This document shows positions 19,673 through 24,939 of a stretch of DNA of 24,939 bases, in pieces (within the stretch, counting starts at the first letter, position 1; the number at the start of each line of letters is the position of its first letter). A program made the translations under genes and the position numbers. The DNA comes from a virus: positions 1-24,939 of IMG/VR virus record IMGVR_UViG_3300029922_000287. One strand, 5' to 3'. The notes under the pieces were generated by a model. The model was not told where the DNA came from and did not search any database. It worked only from the letters and a program-made list of their open reading frames with translations.

Positions 19673-20126
19673 TTTGGCTATTTCTGAAAATCATATTTCA
19701 ACCATGAGCGAAGTGGCTATTAACAAAGTACGCCAATACGAAGCTTTGGTTCTTAGTGTTCCGCAGACTAAGATCCCAACACATCACCTTCTTCATGCGG
19801 GGATGTATTCTAGAACAATTATGATACCTGCTGGTAATACACTGACTGGCGTGCTGATGAAAATTTCAACGATACTTATTCTGTCTGGCGATTTTATTCT
19901 TTTTGCTGGTGACGAAGCTGTAAAGCTAAGCGGATATAATGTTTTGGCTGGTTCGCCTAATCGTAAACAAGCTGGTATTGCCATAACCGATACATGGGCA
20001 ACAATGTTATTCCCAACAAATGCTAAGACTGTTGAGGAAGCGGAGAATGAATTTACTGATGAGGGTAATATCCTCTGGTCGCGTTACGATGATGCGATAA
20101 ATCATGTTACTATTACGGGGCAATAA
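19665..20126 (+). CDS. Cupin-like conserved phage protein, 153 aa
   Basis: The protein shows a strand-rich core that resembles a cupin or small beta barrel: THHLLHAGMYSRTIMIPAGN, then TLTGVLMKISTILILSGDFI, LFAGDEAVKLSGYNVLAGSP and NRKQAGIAITDTWATMLFPT. The end is acidic and conserved-looking (AKTVEEAENEFTDEGNILWS). The H-x-H and Gly-Asp segments hint at a metal site. I recall similar proteins in podovirus tail and core regions, without a proven role. The ATG overlaps the previous gene by 8 bases, and the 3' end is two bases from the gp14-like start. Confidence 0.65.
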   Translation: MSNLAISENHISTMSEVAINKVRQYEALVLSVPQTKIPTHHLLHAGMYSRTIMIPAGNTLTGVLMKISTILILSGDFILFAGDEAVKLSGYNVLAGSPNRKQAGIAITDTWATMLFPTNAKTVEEAENEFTDEGNILWSRYDDAINHVTITGQ

Positions 20127-20128
20127 AG

Positions 20129-20767
20129 ATGTCTGGTGGAGCAAGTGCAACAACAGTGGCGGCGGTAGCGGGAGCTTCATTAGCTGCCGTAGGAACTGGC
20201 GTCAGTGTCATGGGGCAAATGCAACAAGCATCTGCGGCCAAAGCTGCCGCTAACTATCAGTCAGAAGTTGCAGCAGGAAATCAACAGATTGCCACGCAGA
20301 ATGCGGATTATGCTGGTGCGTCAGGAGAGCAGACTGCTGCTGCTTCTGAAATGAAAACCCGCACACAAATAGGCCAGATTGAGGCGGGGGAAGCCTCGTC
20401 AGGTGTAGATATTAACAGCCCAACATCATCGGCCTTACGTTCATCGCAGGATTTAACAGGTCAGCTTGATGCGCAGACGATCCGCTCGAACGCGGCGAGA
20501 CAGGCTTATGGATATGAAACGCAGGCAACAGGTTTTGAAAATACTGCATCTGCGGAAACTGCTACTGGAGAGAATGCTCAGACCGCTGGCGAAGTTGGCG
20601 CAGGCGGTTCTTTGTTGAGCGGCGTGGGCAATGAAGGACTGAATTATGCTGGTGTTATGAATAAGGCGAGTGGGCTTGATACAGGCAATTCAATTAATGA
20701 AGGATCGGCATCTAATGCCTCCCTTAACCAAACCCCAACCGGATATGTTGGTGGCGGAGGCCCATAA
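20129..20767 (+). CDS. Internal virion protein B-like (T7 gp14-like), 212 aa
   Basis: The first 35 residues (MSGGASATTVAAVAGASLAA then VGTGVSVMGQMQQASAAKAA) form a hydrophobic Ala/Gly-rich segment that could insert into the outer membrane, as T7 gp14 does on ejection. A long polar helix follows (NYQSEVAAGNQQIATQNADY and EMKTRTQIGQIEAGEASSGV), then a conserved-looking SPTSSALRSSQDLTGQLDAQ. The C-terminus is Gly/Ser/Asn-rich. The position before a large transglycosylase-bearing protein fits the gp14-gp15-gp16 order. A GGGG Shine-Dalgarno precedes the ATG, and the stop overlaps the next start (TAATG). Confidence 0.8.
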   Translation: MSGGASATTVAAVAGASLAAVGTGVSVMGQMQQASAAKAAANYQSEVAAGNQQIATQNADYAGASGEQTAAASEMKTRTQIGQIEAGEASSGVDINSPTSSALRSSQDLTGQLDAQTIRSNAARQAYGYETQATGFENTASAETATGENAQTAGEVGAGGSLLSGVGNEGLNYAGVMNKASGLDTGNSINEGSASNASLNQTPTGYVGGGGP

Positions 20768-23625
20768 TGGCAGCTAACGACATCCCCTATAATTCCGTTC
20801 CCACTGTCGCGCCTTCAATGGATGGCACGGGCGCAAAGCCCGTTGAAGTTCCTGCTGCTAATGCAGAAGCGTTTGGTGCTGGCATTGGTACGGCGATGGA
20901 GGGTGCTGGAGATCAAGTAAATAAACTCGCTGATAAATTTGCTCAAATATATAATCAATCTACAGCGCGGGATGCGACGACAAAAACTGCACAACAGATG
21001 GCCGATGCTGAAGCTGCGTTTCATCAGTTGAAAGGCAATGATGCTGTTAAGGGTCTAAAGCCTTTTCAGGATCAAATTAGTCAGATCGTGAAGGATAATA
21101 GTAGCGGTCTTTCTCTGAATGCTAAGTCTATGTATCAAGCAGATTCGGCTAGTCTTGTGAATAATGCCACATTCAGGGCCGGAGCGCATGTTGGCGAACA
21201 GGCTGAGAAAGCACAGACCGATTCACTGAACGCATCAATGGCTACTAATGTTAATCAGTTTTCTATGAATGCGACAAATCCAACTGGCCAATCGTATCTT
21301 AGTAAAATCCAAGATGATTCTTTAACATATGCACAGCATATGGGTGTTACTGACCCCAATGTTGCAGATCAATTGGTTTCCAAGAATTATGGGGAAGCTT
21401 TTGCTGCCGCTATCAAAACAAATATGCAGAGCAATCCTGACGCGGCGCAGAAGCTTTGGGATCAGGCGTCCAATGGCGTTATTACAAAACCTGACGGAAC
21501 AACGGTTCCTTATTTAGACGCAGAGCATAGGGCGAGTATAGCTAGTGAGATGCAGGGAGAGTTTAGGCGGCAAGCGCAAAATACATTGTGGGATGCGAGC
21601 AGTCTTGCCAGCGCAGGCGATGATTATAATAAAGATGCTGTGACTAGCTCAATGCTTCGCGCTGGCTACAGTAAAGAAGACGTTGATGCTCATATTACCC
21701 ATCTTGATAATGTTCAGTCTAATTTTGGCGCAGATCAGGCGCGTTATGATTTAAGCCAAGCCTATAAGAATGACGAGGCTTTAGCTAATGCTGGGAAATC
21801 CCCAGTCGGCGTTTATGATCCTGCTACAGTCCAAAAAGCATTTCGCAAAGATCCAGATAAAGCACAAGAATTTCTAAACCAAGTAAATCAGCTTCACCAA
21901 GTCGCTGGATTTGTTGGCGGGATGCCCACACGAACGCCTGCTCAAAATCAGGTGGCGTTAGATGCGTTCTCTCCTCACGGCATGTCGATTGCCGATTCCA
22001 TCCACCAACAAGAATCTGGTGGTAAATCGAATGCCCCGGCCAATGGTGTATCTGTGGGTGGCTGGCAGGTCACTCCTGGTACTTTTGCACAATATGCGAA
22101 GCCAGGAGAGGACATAAATAATCCTAAGGATAATGAGGCGGTTGGTCGTCGCATTATTGATGATCTATCAACCAAGTTTAACGGCGATCCATCAAGAATC
22201 GCGGTTGGGTATTTTTCTGGTGCTGGAAATGTTGCTCCTGCCGGAAGTCCTACGCCTTGGATAAATAATACATCAGATAAGAACGGTAAAAGCGTTTCTT
22301 CTTATGTTGCTGATGTCACTGGACGCATGAGCGGTTCGCAGAACTTCGGTGAACAGTCAGATTTGTATGGCAAAATGCAGAAAGCGGCTCAGGACTATTA
22401 TAAGCAACTAGGCGATGATCCTGCTGGAGTAATAACTAGCAATGATATTAAATTAAGCAGTCAATTCCAAGATGCTGTGCAGGATACCAAGAACCCGCAG
22501 AAAATGGTTGATTACGTCAATGCTGTGGCGGCTCGTCAGGAAGCGTTGCAAGTCCCAGAAGCTAATCGTTCGGTTTTGCCTGTGGCTTATGCTGCATCTA
22601 TTACCAATAGCCTAATTGCCAACCCAGAATCATCTCCTACGCAGCTTGCGAAGATGGCGACTGATTATGGGAATGTCTGGCCTAAAGTTTACCAATCCCT
22701 TGTGCAACAGGGTGGTATGCCGCCTGCTTATCAAATTGTGCAGCAATTGGGTTCAGACCCGACTACGGATAAATACGGCACGATGTTTGCTCGTTATCTC
22801 GGCTCTGATGAAACGAAAGGCAAGACCGATGAAGTATTAATGGGCGGGGCTGCGCCATTGAAAGAATTAAACGAGGCTGTTGCCGGTAATTCAGATGTTA
22901 AGAGTTTAACATTATCTCTTGCGCGAAGCGGAGCATCTCCCACACAGGTTGCGGGAACTGTAGGGAGTGTGCAGAAACTTGCTATGGCTATTCATTTCTA
23001 CGATCCTTCTGATAGCAATCCTGCTGCAACGGCGATTAAGGCTATGACTTCAAAATATGCCTATTTGCCTGATGGTGGTGCGCGAGTTCCGATTGATAAA
23101 TTAGACTCAATATCCAGCAATGCACAGACTAAACTTGATAATATAGAAAACATAATGTCACCTGCGCAATTTGTTTCAAATACTTATGCAAACCGTCAGC
23201 AGTATATTGATGATGTAAAATCTTCACCGTCATGGGTTACGCGAGGTGCAGATAGTAAAATCTATCTATACGATCATTTTGGCCGTGCTGTTGAAGGGTT
23301 GGATGGTAAACAAATATCCGTTGGATTTGATGATCCTGTGATTCGTTCTACAAAAGCAACGCCTCCAGAGCTTACAGAACAACCTAATTCAAATGTAGGG
23401 CGTGGCGAGATTGCCGCTAAAGGCTCTCTTGCTGATGTTCTTTCCAAAACGCATCCTGTAGATGCTGTGGTTAGTAAAGCATCTTCTGTAGCTGAAAATA
23501 TTTCTGCGAAAGCAAAAGAAAAAGAATCCCAACCTTCTGGGTTTGTTGGTCAGCCTGATGAAAATGTTGGTCGTGGAGAAATTGCCAGAAAGGGTTCTAT
23601 CATTGATATTATGGGTGGCAACTAA
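20767..23625 (+). CDS. Internal virion protein with lytic transglycosylase domain, 952 aa
   Basis: This ejection protein probably forms part of the channel across the cell wall. A soluble lytic transglycosylase domain lies at about residues 408-490. The catalytic-type Glu is E416 in SIHQQESGG, followed by VGGWQVTP (about 431-438) and AVGYFSGAGNV (about 478-488), the three SLT motifs. The domain should cut peptidoglycan during entry. The flanks are helical and charged, typical of T7 gp15/gp16 core proteins. Near the C-terminus a 22-residue unit is repeated (about 871-892 and 928-949), sharing NVGRGEI-A-KGS. The gene starts in the preceding stop (TAATG) with GGCGGAGG upstream. Confidence 0.88.
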   Translation: MAANDIPYNSVPTVAPSMDGTGAKPVEVPAANAEAFGAGIGTAMEGAGDQVNKLADKFAQIYNQSTARDATTKTAQQMADAEAAFHQLKGNDAVKGLKPFQDQISQIVKDNSSGLSLNAKSMYQADSASLVNNATFRAGAHVGEQAEKAQTDSLNASMATNVNQFSMNATNPTGQSYLSKIQDDSLTYAQHMGVTDPNVADQLVSKNYGEAFAAAIKTNMQSNPDAAQKLWDQASNGVITKPDGTTVPYLDAEHRASIASEMQGEFRRQAQNTLWDASSLASAGDDYNKDAVTSSMLRAGYSKEDVDAHITHLDNVQSNFGADQARYDLSQAYKNDEALANAGKSPVGVYDPATVQKAFRKDPDKAQEFLNQVNQLHQVAGFVGGMPTRTPAQNQVALDAFSPHGMSIADSIHQQESGGKSNAPANGVSVGGWQVTPGTFAQYAKPGEDINNPKDNEAVGRRIIDDLSTKFNGDPSRIAVGYFSGAGNVAPAGSPTPWINNTSDKNGKSVSSYVADVTGRMSGSQNFGEQSDLYGKMQKAAQDYYKQLGDDPAGVITSNDIKLSSQFQDAVQDTKNPQKMVDYVNAVAARQEALQVPEANRSVLPVAYAASITNSLIANPESSPTQLAKMATDYGNVWPKVYQSLVQQGGMPPAYQIVQQLGSDPTTDKYGTMFARYLGSDETKGKTDEVLMGGAAPLKELNEAVAGNSDVKSLTLSLARSGASPTQVAGTVGSVQKLAMAIHFYDPSDSNPAATAIKAMTSKYAYLPDGGARVPIDKLDSISSNAQTKLDNIENIMSPAQFVSNTYANRQQYIDDVKSSPSWVTRGADSKIYLYDHFGRAVEGLDGKQISVGFDDPVIRSTKATPPELTEQPNSNVGRGEIAAKGSLADVLSKTHPVDAVVSKASSVAENISAKAKEKESQPSGFVGQPDENVGRGEIARKGSIIDIMGGN

Positions 23626-24939
23626 TGCCCTTTCAAGATTTCATAGAAGATGGCCCACGTTGGCAAAATCCTAGTGCTGGAGCTGCATCTGAATTTGCTC
23701 AAGAAGCGCCCAGTACAGCCGCATTATTTGGTAATGAAGTAACGAGCGGATTCACTCGTAAGGCTGGCTCTTTCCTTGCGGAGAACGTAGATACAGCGAT
23801 AGACGCGACATCCAATGCTCTTGGGTTAGACCTTCCTAACACACAAAAAATTTCCTCCGACCAAATCAACGCATCTGCCCCTATCGGCAACGATGACAAG
23901 CCTACGCATATCACCGACGAGCCGATGTATGAGAACGTCGCCAATATGCTTATTAAAGATAAGCAGCGGCAATTAGTTAATGAGAATATGACGGTTAGGT
24001 ATAGCAATGCCAACGGTATGTTGCCTACATTTGCTGTAGGTGCGGCTTCATTTATGGCCGATCCATCTAATCTCGCCATGACATCCTATGGAGGGGCCGT
24101 ACTAGGTGGCAGCAAGGTTTTGGCTGGCCTTGGTGCTATGGGCGTCGATACAGCCACTACAGCAGCCAGAGTGGGTGCGAGGGTCATCTCAGGCGCAGCA
24201 GGTGGCGCGGCTTCCATGGTGCCATTGGCGGGGGCGCAATTAGGTATCAGCCAATATCAGGGCGGCGACTATGATATGCACTCTGCCCTTAATGATTTGG
24301 CGTTCGGGGCGGTTGGTGGGGCATTAATTCATGGTGGGTTTGGAAGCGCATTGCATGAAGGTGGATTGCTGAAGCCTGATGAGTTAATGAGAGCGCAAAA
24401 CCTAAAAACAGATTTTCAGGCTCAGGCTTCTGATATAGTCCGTTCTCCGGCTCCAGTAAAACAAGCAGCTATAAATTCTACTGTTGCTGATATTGTTAAT
24501 GGTCGCCCTGCCGATCCCGAATCCATCATTGGTCGCGGTGGTCAACCACCTGATGTTTCGCAAGTCGCTGATGATAGGACGCGCCAAAATCAAAATGGCT
24601 ATTCCCCTAATATGACGGCAGAGGAAATAGCGGCTGCAAGAAAGACTATTCTTCCTAATGGTCTGAAGGTCGAACCAAAATCGTCGCGTCTGCCTGATGA
24701 AGAAATTAATCGTTATAAGGAAACGGTTCAGACTGAATTGCAAAACGCTGGCATCACAAATGTTGATGATAGCGTTGTTCAAGAAATAGCTAGAATTAAG
24801 GCTGAGCAGATTAATCCTGAAGGTGCTGCTAAACCGCGTCCGTTGGCAGAGGTTGAGAAGGTTCTACCGCCCAAGAATGCTGTTGCTGTTGAGGCCGCGC
24901 CCGCTGAAGTTGCTCCTCGTGCTGTTCCTGCCGCAGAAG
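23625..24939 (+). CDS. Internal virion protein D-like (gp16-like), 5' part only
   Basis: The ATG at 23625 overlaps the previous stop (TAATG), and the frame is open for at least 438 codons to the window end. The product starts MPFQDFIEDGPRWQNPSAGA. A long Ala/Gly-rich hydrophobic region lies around residues 125-230 (LPTFAVGAASFMADPSNLAM, GGAVLGGSKVLAGLGAMGVD, VISGAAGGAASMVPLAGAQL, then FGAVGGALIHGGFGSAL). It may insert into the inner membrane on ejection, as T7 gp16 is proposed to do. An Ala/Pro/Val-rich stretch ends the visible part. The gene continues beyond the window. Placement after the SLT protein supports the largest core protein of the ejection module. Confidence 0.8.
   Translation, partial: MPFQDFIEDGPRWQNPSAGAASEFAQEAPSTAALFGNEVTSGFTRKAGSFLAENVDTAIDATSNALGLDLPNTQKISSDQINASAPIGNDDKPTHITDEPMYENVANMLIKDKQRQLVNENMTVRYSNANGMLPTFAVGAASFMADPSNLAMTSYGGAVLGGSKVLAGLGAMGVDTATTAARVGARVISGAAGGAASMVPLAGAQLGISQYQGGDYDMHSALNDLAFGAVGGALIHGGFGSALHEGGLLKPDELMRAQNLKTDFQAQASDIVRSPAPVKQAAINSTVADIVNGRPADPESIIGRGGQPPDVSQVADDRTRQNQNGYSPNMTAEEIAAARKTILPNGLKVEPKSSRLPDEEINRYKETVQTELQNAGITNVDDSVVQEIARIKAEQINPEGAAKPRPLAEVEKVLPPKNAVAVEAAPAEVAPRAVPAAE

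Noticed and set aside
23699-24079. Minus-strand frames at the right end (also 24402-24782)
   Set aside because: They are antisense to the long open plus-strand gp16-like frame that starts at 23625 and runs off the window.
1-24939. tRNA genes, CRISPR arrays, diversity-generating retroelement, integrase or lysis genes
   Set aside because: I looked for these because BPP-1-like phages may carry a retroelement and many phages carry tRNAs. I saw no reverse transcriptase, template/variable repeat pair, regular spacer array, cloverleaf with T-loop, or integrase/lysis motif. A covariance-model search would be needed to exclude weak RNAs.

Overview
The window is about 25 kb of a tailed-phage (or prophage) genome. 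The short-tailed podovirus morphology is inferred from gene content: a T7-type head-tail connector, tail tubular A- and B-like proteins, and a run of internal virion (ejection) proteins. The head genes look like the Bordetella phage BPP-1 'Bbp' families (Bbp16-like cement protein, Bbp19-like protein). The host is probably Gram-negative, because the ejection module carries a transglycosylase domain and one small accessory protein has a Sec-type signal peptide. I cannot name the host. No integrase, replication, lysis or tail-fibre gene is visible here. All family calls come from recognising motifs and gene order by eye; no database search was run.

Layout. 1-579: three small minus-strand genes (the leftmost cut by the window edge), the end of a divergent, probably early, unit. 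580-1099: a gene-free, AT-rich divergent control region with a pair of palindromic operators, short direct repeats, a three-run C tract and a palindrome at a possible promoter. 1100-3910: packaging genes (TerS-like, then TerL), interrupted by a small ribbon-helix-helix (RHH) gene and an HNH homing-type endonuclease. 3944-5925: a tightly overlapping operon of small genes headed by a second RHH gene, including a secreted Tyr/Gly-rich peptide and a GT-A-like glycosyltransferase, and ending in a gene with a possible -1 frameshift site. 5994-14207: connector/portal, small head-region genes (one a LuxR-type HTH protein), scaffold, major capsid protein, cement protein and several small structural proteins. 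14230-17916: tail tubular A-like adaptor and B-like nozzle. 17926-18756: a second HNH-type homing endonuclease. 18753 to the end: ejection proteins (gp13-like, a GNAT protein, a cupin-like protein, gp14-like, a 952-residue protein with a transglycosylase domain, and the start of a gp16-like protein).

The plus-strand genes are mostly joined by ATGA or TAATG overlaps, so they look like a few long late transcripts. A nearly identical 19-bp element sits before the connector unit and before the scaffold/capsid unit and may be a phage-specific promoter or processing signal. Both RHH genes have good sigma70-like promoters placed so that transcription would begin at or within a few bases of the start codon, with no Shine-Dalgarno; they are probably leaderless. 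I consider the two RHH-led cassettes flanking terL, and the candidate frameshift at 5797-5803, the most interesting parts of the window.
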